A stretch of DNA of 64,000 nt, taken from Stromatinia cepivora (lineage: Eukaryota; Ascomycota; Leotiomycetes; Helotiales; Sclerotiniaceae). The notes below the pieces were generated by a model. The model had not been told where the DNA came from and made no database searches. It saw only the letters and a list, made by a program, of their open reading frames with translations. A program made the translations under genes and the position numbers. Each line of letters begins with the position of its first letter. The first letter of the stretch is position 1. Location: positions 1,612,001 through 1,676,000 of the forward strand of contig RCTD01000006.1 in assembly GCA_014898415.1 (NCBI GenBank), given 5' to 3'. Shown one piece after another: positions 1 to 12,468 of the stretch.

Positions 1-61
1 CACTAGCGAGAAAAGTCTCTCAGGTCAATGTAAACAGGCGTAACTTCCTGCTCTTACGAGA

Positions 62-997
62 TTGGTCCAAGAAACGACCTTGGTAAGTTACATCGCAGCC
101 TCTCATATATCGTCTTTCAAGGCAACTGCTGATCTCGAAAGGAAACAACTATATTGGGTGTTCGACACCGTTACGACAGATTCCTGGCGCGAAGCCATTG
201 ACAATTTTTACAACACTATTGAATCACTCAAATGCGTACCCGCAGAGCTCGAAGACGAACAAGAAGCATCAGATATGAGAGCAAGAATAGAAGCCGATCC
301 AGAATCTGAAGCAAACTTGTTCGCAAACGTTTTTCCCATCCACCCACTTCCCAGTCATGACCCATGCAAATACGCTGGTGCTTACTTTGGCAATTGCGTA
401 TACTGCCTAGAAGACTACACACCCGGAGAGCTGTGGTTACGCTTTTTCTGCAATCATATGGTGCATTACGATTGTGGTCGTGACGCAGTAAGTAATCTTT
501 ACATTTATCCCCTCTTTCTAGCAGAATTGGTAAACGCTAACATCGCTTTTCTTAGTGGGATAATCCAGGAAACCCGGATTTTAGGTGTCCTCTTTGTAGG
601 CAGACACAGTCATGGCAGCTCCACGAAGTTGCAGGTATTATTCCAGAGGCCCTAGACTTATGGGATAATGTCGATCTTGTGGACGCAGAAGAAGCCGCTA
701 TTCACCCTATTGTTCAAATGGAGGGTACCCCGGCGGATGAAGAAGGCTTTAAAGAACTCTACTGGGAAAGTGAGGCTGCGCGTTTGAACGCAAGTGAAGC
801 GGTAAGTCTCAAGCTTGAAGATACGGAAGCGTGAATGAGGGCTAATCCAAGAATAGTGGGATATTCACTATTACGGGTTGCCAAGAGGCCTCCACCACGA
901 GATGGCACAAATGAGGAATGCAAGAAGAAAGCGTGTTTTGGCCGCAAGACTTGCACGAGATGAGAAAGAGAAAGAATTTCCCACATTAGCAGAGTAA
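62..997 (+). CDS. RING-H2 zinc-finger protein, 5' end unresolved (partial)
   Basis: Exons 62-487, 556-801 and 857-997 join in frame across introns 488-555 (GTAAGT...TAG) and 802-856 (GTAAGT...TAG) and end at TAA. The joined protein has a RING-H2 finger: CVYC, then CNHMVHYDC, then CPLC after the first splice. This C3H2C3 order is typical of E3 ubiquitin ligases, so a role in substrate ubiquitination is inferred. The C-terminus is basic and charged. No good ATG opens this frame in the window (the frame is open only from about 44, and an extra intron could lie near 82-121), so the gene probably starts upstream of the window. The first 60 bases and the exact 5' exon border are uncertain; the RING part and the two introns are firm. 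Confidence 0.75.
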
Positions 998-1639
998 TCA
1001 GATCAAGCGATCTCTGTATCCTCTTCTATGGCAATCACGTTTAATAATATGGACGGAGTGTGCGGCTTTTTCTTCTTTTTTCTTGGACTGGTCGACTCAT
1101 TGATCGTATATCGATTGCCTGGTACTATAATCTCATTCATCTGGAGGATTCACCTTTGGTGTATATCTGATCGGTCAACGGAGTGTCTGGAACGCAGTGC
1201 TATTTATTTTTCTGTTGAGAACATACTTGATTCTTATCCCCTAGTAATGCTTATTGTTTCACTACACCACAAATAGCTCTACTGTGCTCGGAGGATTGCG
1301 CGTGCCTAAAACTCTTGGTCTCTTCAGGATTACTTCTTCTCGCAATATGGTCTTGAGACAAAATCGCAGGTGCATTTTGAATGTTTATACTGGGTCGAAC
1401 GACTGAGCTTGTATTCGTGTCATGAATGTATATGGGACCCATTTCTGTCCAAAAGAATGTTTTAATACCAACTTGACGAGTCTTCAACACCAAAAATTTG
1501 CCTGTTATTTTGGGTGCATTTCTCATCACGACTTATCCTAACCGTACCAACAAGTATGTCAACTTCAAGTGCATCCTATTCAAAGTTAGAATTGTTCTAA
1601 ATAACCGCTTCCCGACCACCAAACCCTTCCAGCAATAGG
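998..1639. other. Intergenic, nothing recognised
   Basis: This is the tail-to-tail gap between the RING gene and the dead methyltransferase. Short open frames exist on both strands, but none has domain-like content or splice-consistent extension. Confidence 0.5.
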
Positions 1640-2377
1640 TATCCCTAAGAAAAGAATAACTGCCTCCAAATTCCCCGGCGAATTGAGACCCTTGGAACCC
1701 TAACCTCCCACTCCTCTTCTTTCATTAAGTGGCCCTGAAGTCCCTAAACTCCAGTGCTTCAGGCTTTATCACATCATCTGCCAAAGCCATAGCGCCCTTT
1801 CCAAAAACACCGAATGCCTCCACGATCCTGTAATCCTCCTCGTACAAATCCTCCACATGATCTAAGAACGAAGATTCTATGTTAGTGATTTTTCCCTCTT
1901 GAACTGGTGTTATGATCGAAGAAGCGATGGCGCATTCGATAACTTCGATAATGTGATCGAGTCCTGTTATCTGGGCGAGCTGACGAGCGATAGCTGCACA
2001 CGTGGGATCCATCTCAAGGGAATGATTTTTTTGTCCTTTTCATCTATCTAGAATTAACACAACATTCTCACATAAAGTAATATAAAACAAAACAAACATC
2101 TATACACCTTCACCATCGTTTCCGCAGGGAGCACGGCACTATACATTCAATAACCTTCAAATTCCACCAGTACTTTCGGTTTCTCCTGCAAGGCGAGGTC
2201 TTGCAAAATTTCAGATTTCTTGGGTCCAACACTGATGGGGGAATCTTCATGGCGGAAAAATTTGGCGATGATGGCGAGGCCGTCGGAGGGGTTGGTGGGG
2301 TTATATGTAGGCGAGGAGTTGGGCTTCGCGGCCGCCATGGGACTAGGGGGGGTGGCTTTTAGGGAGGGATAATACAT
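1640..2377 (-). pseudogene. Catechol O-methyltransferase-like pseudogene
   Basis: Read on the minus strand, pieces in order match the SAM-dependent catechol O-methyltransferase fold. First come SVGPKKSEILQDLALQEKPK and VLVEFEGY (start ATG at 2375-2377, or MAAAKP at about 2338). Then an in-frame TGA at 2147-2149 is followed directly by MYSAVLPAETMVK, which is the continuation of the GYxGYSA SAM-binding loop. After a probable intron comes HSLEMDP, then FLDHVEDLYEEDY and ALADDVIKPEALEFRDF, which carry the metal-binding Asp region. A TAA at 1725-1727 stops the frame, yet PGNLEAVI-like homology to the usual C-terminus continues to about 1654 in another frame. The second exon also meets a run of seven A (plus-strand T 2026-2032) where the frame does not join the first exon cleanly. 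One nonsense codon plus at least one frame problem make this a pseudogene. An active enzyme would methylate catechols. Confidence 0.75.
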
Positions 2378-3572
2378 AAGGGATGAGGAAGGGGGGTTAG
2401 AAATGGAAGGGAAGGAATTACCTCAACGCCGGAATCAGTGGCTCTGCTGAGGGAAGGCCATTTTTAAGACAATTCTGCTTCTCATTTCCATTTCTAATTT
2501 GTGAAAGTATTTTGCCCGTGATTGTGGTTTGGATGTGATAGCTATTTTCAGTAGAAAGTACAGTGTCATGTTGCGTGTGACTTGAAATAATCGGAGGGCC
2601 GACCCTAAATGATAAAAGAAAAGAACAGAAAAAGAATAAAAGAAAACTGGGAACAAAACAGACTACTTATGCAATTTCAGCCTATATCTTCACTTCATAT
2701 GACCATCTTTCCACAGTATCTCGAATCTTACACTCTCAAGCGCCATAATTATCTTGCAGTTTGCAGCCTCGATATACCATCAAGAAGCTTATTTATTGAA
2801 GTAATTGCGTATTTGAAAGAAACAAGAACACCAAATTAATATTCGCCGTTCAAAAAATTCCTGAAGCGATCGGTGGTGGAATACCAATAAAACACTTGCG
2901 AAATTGTGGTCAAAAAACAAACGATGGGTATCTGTACCTCCATAGCAAAAAGAAGAAATGTGAAACTACATAAATAAGAGTATTGCAACAACATAATAAC
3001 GAAGATTGAAGCAGAAATCGAGAAAAGTTTTCCATAATTCATCGAAGAATTCGAAGATGTCGGTCAGTGAAAAAAGGGGGTTCGCTTGTGAAAGAGATGA
3101 ACATGAAAACCTCCCCACCTAATTTCATTTCCCTTCCTTCTGTCAAACACAAACCTCGTGGAAACTATAAAAAATTACAATTTTAAGATGTGCCAATAAA
3201 TGTAAAGAATTCTCGAATCCTCATGATTGAATTCAAATGATGGAGGTGTTTCGTTTGCTGTATAGGTATGAAAGGGGTCGAGAGCAACAGATTCGGCCCG
3301 GGTCACACAGAAACCCTCTTACCAGTAATAGCAAATACCATCCTTCACGCCGATCGATTGTTCAGAAAGCAAAGTGGAATTAACGTGCATCGGAGGATAT
3401 TGACGAGCGACAGGGACAATCCAGGCAGTAATCGTCATCGACAGTTCACAGTTGTTGACACAAATACAGAGAAGTATGCTCATGATTTTGCTCTTTTATT
3501 TTCTTCTAATCTAGTAAACACTTCAGGCAGCTACAGGCTACAAAGCTGCGAGAGAAACACCTCTCAACTTAC
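2378..3572. other. Intergenic, nothing recognised
   Basis: Only short open frames with low-complexity or hydrophobic translations are present. No RNA gene or repeat was recognised. Confidence 0.45.
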
Positions 3573-5545
3573 TCAATGATATTGTTTCGTCAATTGCTGG
3601 GAAATCCTTGTTTGAGTCTCCCACCATTTTGGTTCGGTGAACCTCTCCAGTCCCGTAACATCATTACCATGTGCAACATCACTTGCTACGACTTTGGCAG
3701 CCTTGATGCAATCATTTACACCGACTCCAGTGTACGAATTTCCAGCTACTGCCAGTCTTCCTTTGTATGCGCTCAACAACTCATAATGCGCTTGCTTGAG
3801 CCTTTTTTCATGACCCACAGTATATTGGGGAATACAATCTTTCTGCAAAGACGCATGTACCACTTCTGGCTCTTGATCAATTTTCAGGTGTCGTTTGAGG
3901 ACGGCTTTTGCCATAGAAACACCCTCTTCCTCATCGGGATATGTTTCAAAGTCGTCCCACCAATGGCCACCCAACATAACGGTAACTTTGGTACCTGGAA
4001 CAGTATCCTGACCAACTGTTGCGTCTGAATCAAACACCACACCAAGAGCAAATTCTGGATTTTGCTCAAAAGGAATGGAACGTGGGATTAGATATCCAAA
4101 GCCACGTTCGGGGAGAAGGTCTTCATCGCGGTAGTAGAGATTAACGACCATGACCGTCACGGCCTCTGTTTCTGCGAGTGAAGGAAGTAAAGAGTCATCT
4201 GAAGCTGTGGTTAAGGTAGAGAGAGTGCGACCTGAAAAGGTAGAGATAACGTAAGAGTGGGGGGTAGGTGGTTCACCAGCCTGAATTGTGTAGACCTAGG
4301 TATTTTAGCAATTATTCCAAAACGGGAGTGGTATATATATGTACCTTGATATCTTCTTTTTGATTATCGTACTCTATTTTTCCGACATTCTTACCCAGCT
4401 TGATTTCGACATTGGGATTGCTCCGCAAAGAAGACTCTAGTGTTTCAGAAAGTGTGCCAATTCCTCTGCGGAATGTATAGACACTTGTATCTTTTACAAC
4501 TTCCCTCTCATTATCCGTGAAGAGACTCTTCTCTTCATTCTCCATGTCTACATCTTCAGGTATCGCATTTTGAAATTTCGCCATTTGAGATATTCCTGCA
4601 GTGATGCTTCCATATGCGCCCTCCATTCCCCACTGCGCAGGGGTTATACTCTTCGCACTCAATTTGTAGATATCACCAGCATAGATACCATGAAATACGG
4701 CCGACACCAAATTATTTGGAACATCTGTCCCCCCTGTTCTTCTGGCCAGGAACGATCCTACAGATTCGTCATCTAATTCTATTGGTCTTCGCGGTCTTGT
4801 ATATTCGAACGGCATTTTGTAGAATCCTTTAAAAACCGGTTCTGTTAACAACTTCCATGCAATAGCGTAAATCCCTTGGCTAGGCTCGGGCATGCACACA
4901 AGGCGATCCGGATAATAGATGAAGCGATTTAGGGCAGCGGTAGACATTTTGTCGGTTTTAATCACTTGTTCAGTCAGACCAAGATCTCTAATCTATGATT
5001 CAAATTAGATTGACTAGAAGCAAATGGTTGAAACAAGACCTTACCAAGTTTAAGGTAACAAATCCTGCAGGCGTGTTCGGTCTCAACGTCCTCGGGCCTT
5101 GTTCGAACACGACTTCACCATCTCCCACATCAATATGTTTTGTCCGTAGCCAGCCTCCTAATCTCTCACTGCCCTCGTACAATGTAACTTTCAAGTGCGG
5201 TGCCATCTGGGTGAGATAGTACGCTGTTGCGAGACCCGTAATTCCTCCGCCAAGAACTGCGACACTGGATTCCTTCCATTCTTCTGTATTTTCGTCTTCT
5301 GATGTGACTTCCGCAGACCTTCCAGTTGGTGTATTTGGGGAAACATGGCTACTGTAGTATTTCCACAGAGGATGGGATCGTTCGCGCGTGCGTAATTGTG
5401 GTCGCGTTTCGGAGCTATATGCTCTGGTATAAGATCCGAGTAGTGTCCGCCGACATAAGCGTACAGCTTGACATTGAGGAGTGTTATAGCATCGCCTAAG
5501 AGAACTCAACAAAGGAGACTCAGGCAGACGCAGACGCATCCTCAT
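3573..5545 (-). CDS. HEM14: Protoporphyrinogen oxidase, mitochondrial (heme biosynthesis)
   Basis: Exons on the minus strand are 5045-5545, 4345-4992 and 3573-4295, all in phase 0, giving 623 aa and ending in TGA. Introns are 52 and 49 bp with GTAAGG...TAG and GTACAT...TAG borders. The N-terminus is rich in Arg/Ser/Leu without acidic residues for about 50 aa, as expected of a mitochondrial presequence. It is followed by the FAD-binding dinucleotide motif GGGITG (residues 99-104) and YEGSERLGGW. The middle (IYYPDRLVCMP, GMEGAYGSITAGI) and the C-terminal FAD segment (LAVAGNSYTGVGVNDCI) are typical of PPO. The enzyme oxidises protoporphyrinogen IX to protoporphyrin IX at the inner mitochondrial membrane, the penultimate heme step. 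Length fits fungal orthologues. The downstream neighbour in the same orientation is the dead methyltransferase. Confidence 0.95.
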
Positions 5546-6251
5546 TATCTCTATTTGTGGATGCTGTGTAGTAACAGCATGGAACTATTATTGATGTTCG
5601 GATGAATTGTTGGCTTACATACTTTGACACTGACACTGACAACTTGATGCCCAAGCTCTAAAAGCTACCTGCCCGCCCCTCCCCCGCAAAGCCCTATGCT
5701 TCAGTATCAGAACTCAGGTATACATCAGGAATAAACAAGATCCCGTATTAAATTGTACAACAAACATACATTTCCTTCTGTAATCATCTTTATCTTATTG
5801 AAATGTTTTGTCTTCTCAATGATAAACCCTAGTTTCTCAAAATACCTACCGAAAAGTTGATTTCGTTTATGCTCTGAGAGCTAGGTAGGGTTACACGTTT
5901 CAAGCCCTGGTAAGCCTTGATCGAGCTCAATGATTGGAAAGAATTCACAGATTCACATCACAAGTAAGGCAAGACGCAAGGGATTTTCTGTTTGGCTAAG
6001 CCCCAAAGACTTTTTGCTTTGGGGTGCCGAGGATACAACAATCCATTCTACCTAAAAATTGCTTTGGCTGCAACCAGCTATTCATTATGATGGCCCTAAT
6101 CATGATATATCCGAGAATCCAGTCACGATCCTCTTATCCATAAAACGCCAGACTATAGTCTCCCTCCCACGCCGTATGCATCCGTGTTGTACAATTTTTT
6201 TCTTGAAATCAATTTCCTCAATCTGAAACCCATAAAAGTCTTTTACCCCAA
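5546..6251. other. Intergenic between HEM14 and the NAB2-like gene
   Basis: About 700 bp holding the HEM14 promoter and the 3' end of the NAB2-like gene, which are transcribed in the same direction. No RNA gene, repeat or convincing small ORF is seen. Confidence 0.5.
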
Positions 6252-7839
6252 CTATTCGGCAACCTCTGGATCACCATTTCTTCCTGCTCCTGTGTCTGTC
6301 GATGCTGCTCCTCCGGGTACAATCAATTCCTCATTTCCGTCCTCATCCACAAACTTCCGCTCACTGACATGCTCTTTCGCGCCATCTGCCACCCATACCT
6401 TATCATCAAACTTTCCTCTCTTCTGACCTTCTTCATGCTTGAATGCACATGTCGGATTTAAGCAAGGGTTGAACTTGCACATAGTCTTGACGTGTGTAAA
6501 TTTACAGTCTGGTGTTGTGCAATCCGCACCGTTTCGACATAATGGCATTGTTGGATGTCGGAAGGGGCAGTTGGCATTTTTACAATTTGGAAAGTATATG
6601 CAGTCTTGGGTGGTTTGATGCGCAATCTTTTGGGCCGGGGATGGATGTCGTCCAACGCATTTTCGATTCTTGCAAGCTGCGCCAAAAGTACAAATATCTG
6701 CAACATCGATGGCCGTTCCTGGGGGAGCTGCTGGAGACTGATGTGCAAACTTGCAATCTTTGTTTGTGCAAGACAAGTTGAACCTGCATGTAGTTTCCGG
6801 GGAAAGACTATCGACCTTATCACTAGAAGACATCTCAACATCCATCAAGTTGTCATTTTGAGATTGTGGTTGTTGGTCGTGACGTTTCTGGAATCCATTA
6901 TTTTGAGATCGGTTAGGATGTTGCATTCGTTCATGTAGAGGTCTGCCTTGTCCCGGGAATCCTGAGCCCATACCATTCCCTCCTCGTGACATCATCTGTT
7001 GTTGTTGTGGAGTGAACATTTGTGCCATCATTCTTGACTGCTGCTCAAGCATAGCATATAGTTCGAGTTGTTGTTGTGGAGACATGCTCATAACATTTTG
7101 CGCCGCACCATGTTGTGCGGGCATACCTCCCATGCCGCCATGCCCACGCCCATTTTGCATACGAGCAGCACCTCGAATATTTACAGGTCCTCTTGGTCCT
7201 GTCGGGGGTCCTCTCGCATGTGTATTTATTCGTTCATTTCCTGATTGAGGTCGTACTCGGTGGAGCGCTGCATCATGCGTGCGATCCATTGCCTTCGTCA
7301 AATGATTCAGCATACGTTTATCCCGTGGACGATTAATACCACCACTTCCATTTCGCATTGACTTGGGACCTGTTGGTCTGTAGCAAGTTAGTTTTTGGTC
7401 TTGACAGTATATTTCCGAATTTTGAAGTGATTAGAAGAATGATTACATACACATTTATATCGCCCGCCTCTGAAGCATCATTCATATCCGCATCCTGAGA
7501 CACATTTGAGTCTCCAAACTGAGCTTGTCCAGTCTCTGCCCCAGTATCTGGAAATCCTCCACCGCCAATTTGTGAACTTAATGATCCAACCTGACCAAAC
7601 AGCCATTGCGAGAAATCTCTTGCACCAGGATCATCATCTCCAAGATTCAAAAGATCGCCCGATAATTCCGCAGCGATTTGTTCTTGGGTCTTCCCGTTTA
7701 CCAACATGAGGATAATATATTCGGAAAGCGCAGAGTCATCAGCTCCACCAGTACTCCATCCTACTTCTACAAGCTTTGGTTGAATGGAAGCATTGAGCGC
7801 ATGTGCCAGAGGCGAATCTAAGACAACTTCGACCGACAT
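6252..7839 (-). CDS. NAB2: NAB2-type nuclear poly(A)-RNA-binding CCCH zinc-finger protein
   Basis: Two minus-strand exons, 7451-7839 and 6252-7377, join through a 73-bp intron (GTATGT...CAG, phase 2) to a 504-aa protein ending in TAG. The first ~90 residues are a helical, acidic domain like the PWI-like N-terminus of Nab2 (IILMLVNGKTQEQIAAEL). A Gly/Arg- and Met/Gln-rich linker follows (MMAQMFTPQQQQMMSRGGNG). Five tandem Cys3His fingers then appear: CRFNLSCTNKDCKFAH, CTFGAACKNRKCVGRH, CIYFPNCKNANCPFRH, CRNGADCTTPDCKFTH and CKFNPCLNPTCAFKH. Family members (Nab2, ZC3H14) bind poly(A) tails and control tail length and mRNA export. The finger count is lower than the seven of yeast Nab2. Identity is strong; the exact functional range is inferred. 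Confidence 0.9.
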
Positions 7840-8521
7840 CTTTGGATTGTGTTGATTTCTTTGTTTATCAAAGATCAGGCTTTCAAATACTTGAGCTGCT
7901 GAAGCTCACGACTGAAATAAGAACGACAGTGAACTGCGGTAATCTTGTGATGGTCGCAATAAGTGATTGAGACGTTGTTTATGATGTGGTTCGATTGTTT
8001 ATAATCTTTGGTAATGTCGTATCTGTGCAGAAAAGATGGTATGAGTTTGATGGAATAAAGATCTTGAAAGACCAAGAAGCTTAAAGAGCCCTGGCGAATC
8101 ACAATATTTGCCTAAGGATGACACATTGTTGAGCCGCATGAGGTTAGTCATGAATTGTGATATACTGAGCATTCACGTGCTTGTACTAATACTAATCTAA
8201 TGATTGTGGCTGATAAATCTCTCTCACGTGAGTATACGCCACATTTCCAGCCACTTTTGAACTTTGAAGGATTCATTCATCATTTCTAGGATTGTCAGTC
8301 CAGTCATATACAGCATCACGACAAAACATATTTTACATCGTACTTCATATATTATACTCTATGAGTCAAATGGGGACTTGAAGCTCCATTAAATATTGAT
8401 TTGCACCTACCTTGGCGGCGCTCCCGAAAGCGGGGGAGCGGCCACTTGCATTCTGACCATCGATGGACCAACTTGACCAACCAATCTAACTTTGGGCTCA
8501 TCAGCCAAAGCCACCAACGAA
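7840..8521. other. Intergenic, 5' flank of the NAB2-like gene
   Basis: This contains the NAB2 promoter and, near 8410-8445, a short GC-rich patch (gctcccgaaagcgggggagc) that can fold into a hairpin. No gene is supported. Confidence 0.4.
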
Positions 8522-8523
8522 TA

Positions 8524-8884
8524 CCGTATAAACTCACATATAAGAACTCATCCTGAGCCCCTTTTAGAACAGAGTAATCACGAAATTATATTTGTTATGA
8601 GATAGTTTAATATATAAAAAAAGTTCGAAAATAAGAATGAATAATGTAACTTGAATAATAATCTTTATTATTCAAATATATAAATGATATTACAAAGTAT
8701 AAAATTATTTATAATCGTAAAAGGTAAATAGATTAAAAATAAATTCGATTTATAATATATTTATAAATCAATAATACAACAGAAAAGAGATCGAAGAAGT
8801 ATCGAAAGACTCCGAACCCCAACCCACTATCGATTCGCTTCTTGAAAGAGTTTAGTATAAGTTCTTATATATAAGTTTACCCGG
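8524..8884. mobile_element. AT-rich MITE with degenerate terminal inverted repeats, TA target duplication
   Basis: The first ~45 bases (ccgtataaactcac, then ataagaactc) match, with many transitions, the reverse complement of the last ~45 (ends gtttacccgg). The element is 361 bp and sits between TA dinucleotides at 8522-8523 and 8885-8886, the signature of Tc1/mariner-superfamily insertion. The interior is very AT-rich with no coding capacity. The termini match those of the better-preserved element at 35736-35955, so both belong to one family. Differences are mostly C/T and G/A, consistent with RIP. Confidence 0.75.
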
Positions 8885-8886
8885 TA

Positions 8887-9939
8887 TAAGAATCTATTAA
8901 ATAGATAGATATTACTATTTCGATATTTCAATCAATAATATACTAAAACTTAAGACACTTTAATATTGTCTTACTGGTTTGTGGGAATATGAAACAGTAC
9001 TGTGAATTTCATATATGTCGTATCAGGTCCAACAAATCTCACTGCTTCCAAGTGCTGACATGTTATTTCGTATTTCCCATGATCAAACCCATTCCCTTTC
9101 TCATGCTTAGATTCCATGGAGCCCCAATGATGCCGCACTAGAGAGATTATGACCAATCCAAAAGAAACATGATTGATATCGAATCCACTTTTAGTAATTC
9201 AAAACGGTTATGATTATGTTGTAATTCTGATTTCTGAGGTAAGCAAGTTGGACTTGTCCCATTTCGACCCCAAACCTCAACCCTTGACCCTTATCCATAA
9301 CCAAATCCATTCAAATCCATCCATATCCACGTACATTGTCTCGCGCAGATGCATCAATCCGGGGCGACATAATCAGATAGCAAATTTAATGGGGGCATAT
9401 CTTTAATCATTCTACTACTCTTCCTATACTGCTACCTACTACTATCTACGCACTGCTACGTACGAAAGTACTACTCCATCATGTCGTACTTTTCCTCCCC
9501 GGCTCTTCAAGCCGTTAATGGTAACGTTACGGCAGCTGGATTGGTAGTCTTGCATCGAGTTCTCCGCACTTAGTGTCAATTATTACTGGAACATCGGATT
9601 GGGCTACCTGCATAATTCTTTTATCGTCATAACTAAGCCTTGGGAAAAATCAATTTGATTGCGCTGAACTCTATTCTGAGCTTTGCGCAGTCCAATCCGT
9701 GGGCTCATATTCCTGCAGCACTCCTGAATCCTTGTGAATCTACCACAACCAATACTGCAGAACATTCGTTTATTCTGAGCCACACGGCTGTACACCAATT
9801 AAGTGATGGGTTAAAGGACCTTGCATGCTCTTGTTCTCGAAGTTATATAGTTCAACTTTTCCCCATCTGTTTATTTCATTGTCTCTATTCTCGTTACATC
9901 TAAATTTACACATACAATCCTAGGCTGGCACTTCTCAAC
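8887..9939. other. Intergenic, 5' flank of the hexosaminidase
   Basis: No gene recognised. A stretch of short tac/cta-rich sequence lies at about 9410-9470. The last ~100 bases before 9940 are pyrimidine-rich, as expected of a fungal 5' UTR. Confidence 0.4.
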
Positions 9940-11791
9940 ATGCTGTCTTCTACATTTCTGATATCTGCTTTGGTTTCCTCTGCCCTGGCTATTTGGCCTC
10001 AACCCGTTTCGTACACAAATGGTACTGGTGTTTTGTGGTTGGATAAGAATGTTAAGGTTACTTATGATGGCGGCGTTGTACGATTATTCCCCCCAAATTT
10101 CTATTTTGATATGAGTACTGAGAAAGTGTTGGCTGTACAGTCTACAGGATATTCCGGTGATGGGACTAGAAATGTTACAAACAGCAAAACTATTGTTTCC
10201 AGTGCTGTAACTCGAGCCATGACCAAGATCTTCTATCAGGGTTTGACACCATGGAAATTCTATGCACGAAATACCTTGCCCCAGGTTGAGCCCTCGGCCA
10301 CCTCAAACAAGACCTACATTACCGAACTCTATATCACCCAGACCGGACACGATAACTCCTCCACTTTTAAACCTACTGATGGTCAGGTAGACGAATCTTA
10401 TAACCTCACCATCACTACTGACGGAAAGGCCGCCATCAGCGCCCCCTCATCTATCGGCATCCTTCATGCACTGACAACGTTCACACAACTTTTCTATACA
10501 CATTCCGTTGCTAAGGCTGGCGTCTACACGAAATTAGCTCCCGTGACAATTTATGATGCACCAAAGTTTGCACATCGTGGATTGAACATGGATATATCTA
10601 GAAATTGGTATCCTGTTGAAGATATCAAGAGAACGATGTTGGCCTTGCATTACACCAAATGCAATGTTATCCATCTTCACATCACCGACGCTCAGTCATG
10701 GCCTTTGGATATTCCAGCACTTCCTGAATTGTCAAAGTTGGGTGCTTACCAAACCGGATTGTCATATACCCCCAACGACCTCAAGGAGATCCAAGAATAC
10801 GGCACTAATCTTGGTCTTGAGGTCATCCTAGAAATCGATATGCCTGGTCATACAAGCTCCATTGGATTTTCTCATCCTGAGCTCTTGGCCGCCTTTAACG
10901 CCGAACCCTGGGATACCTACTGTGCTGAACCTCCTTGTGGATCATTGAGACTTAATGACTCTGATGTACCAGCATTCCTAGAGACATTGATGGATGATCT
11001 TCTTCCTCGAGTCTCCCCATATTCATCATACTTTCACACTGGTGGAGACGAAGTCAATGTTAATACTTATTTGCTGGATCCTACCGTTCAATCAAATGAT
11101 ACAGCGGTTCTCCAACCATTAATCCAGGCATTCGTGGACAGAAACCACAAACAAGTTAGAGCTGCTGGGCTTACACCAATGGTTTGGGAAGAAATGCTCA
11201 CAACATGGAACCTCACCTTGGGATCTGATGTTCTCATTCAATCATGGCTCAGTGATGCCTCAGTCGCTCAGATCGTCGGTGCTGGACATAAAGCTATTGC
11301 TGGCAACTATAACTTTTGGGTATGTACAATTCCTGACGCATCTTCAGCTGACTTGCTAACAAAGTCAGTATCTCGATTGCGGCAAAGGACAATGGCTTAA
11401 CTTCGAACCAGGAGCATCCTCCCAAACTTACTTCCCCTACCTCGATTACTGTTCTCCGACCAAGAATTGGCGTCTAGTCTACTCTTACGATCCTCTCGCA
11501 GGAGTACCCGAAAACGCAACTCACTTGGTTGTTGGCGGAGAATTCCACATCTGGTCCGAGCAAACTGATCCCATCAACATTGACGATATGGTATGGCCAA
11601 GAGGAGCTGCCGCAGCGGAAGTCTTGTGGTCGGGAGCCAAAGATCCAGTAACTGGACAGAATAGAAGTCAAATCGACGCAGGCAGTAGATTACCAGAATT
11701 CAATGAGCACTTGAGAACCATGGGAATCAGATCGGGGCCTGTACAAATGATTTTCTGCACGCAATTGAACTCAACTGAATGTTCATTGTAA
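9940..11791 (+). CDS. nagA: Secreted beta-N-acetylhexosaminidase (GH20)
   Basis: Exons 9940-11319 and 11369-11791 join across a 49-bp intron (GTATGT...CAG, phase 0) to a 600-aa protein ending in TAA. It opens with a signal peptide (MLSSTFLISALVSSALA). The GH20 N-terminal helper domain (SYNLTITTDGKAAISAP) precedes the catalytic barrel: GLNMDISRNWYPVEDI, HLHITDAQSWP, LEIDMPGHTSS and FHTGGDEVN. The catalytic Asp-Glu pair is D370/E371. The C-terminal strand MVWPRGAAAAEVLWSG is also typical. N-glycosylation sequons are numerous. The enzyme removes terminal GlcNAc from chitin oligomers and acts in cell-wall turnover and chitin use outside the cell. Length matches Aspergillus NagA. No break is seen. 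Confidence 0.95.
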
Positions 11792-12468
11792 TTGGGTATG
11801 GGTAAGATGGGGATAATCGATTTGAGGCTGTAGAAATCGGCGAGATTGCATTAGGAGGGAGTTTTGGCACTGGATATTAATGTGTGGGTTGATATCTACT
11901 CAAAATCTACTTCCATATGTACATAGATTGTGACAAAAGTCACACAATAATGATTCATTGTATTTTATTGGCTTATTGTTTGCATGCATGGATTAGAGGG
12001 TGAAAACGTCGAGACGATGATCTGGTCCACCAGAAAGAATCCAAATCAAAAACTTTGGCCAGATGTAGATACAAACTGTAGACATTTCTCTATTGCTTCA
12101 AAAGTTCCCATTGACTCCGACTAACTTATTTATTACAGAATGAAAGTTTGAAAACATAGAAATCATTATCAATATGTTATTATCTATTTATCCAAGTATG
12201 TATCTATCTGTATGGCTTTGCTTTCCATTGGCTTATTAACGATAGATATTGAGATATTGATACGTACGTGACACAATGTGATACAGTGGGTTTCATGTAC
12301 TTAATCTTACCCCGGATTTGCTCTTACATGTGGACCTCGGGTCATTCTTCAAAAAGATTGTCCAAGAAATCTCTAATACCAATTCGAGCACAGGCAAAGA
12401 TCACAAGGGGGATTTTCTTCATCACATTCAGAATTTAGAATTTACTCCGCCTTTGATCGAAAGTTAAA
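11792..12468. other. Intergenic, nothing recognised
   Basis: The hexosaminidase 3' region and beyond, AT-rich, without convincing coding or RNA features. Confidence 0.45.

Noticed and set aside
2147..2149. TGA as selenocysteine or programmed readthrough in the methyltransferase
   Set aside because: Fungi of this type lack selenocysteine, COMT needs none there, and further frame damage downstream argues for a pseudogene.
3576..4028. 150-aa open frame on the plus strand opposite HEM14
   Set aside because: It is the antisense shadow of HEM14 exon 3, has no domain, and the minus-strand frame is clearly the coding one.
8352..8537. 61-aa minus-strand frame rich in Trp before the MITE
   Set aside because: Too short, overlaps the MITE boundary, no family recognised.
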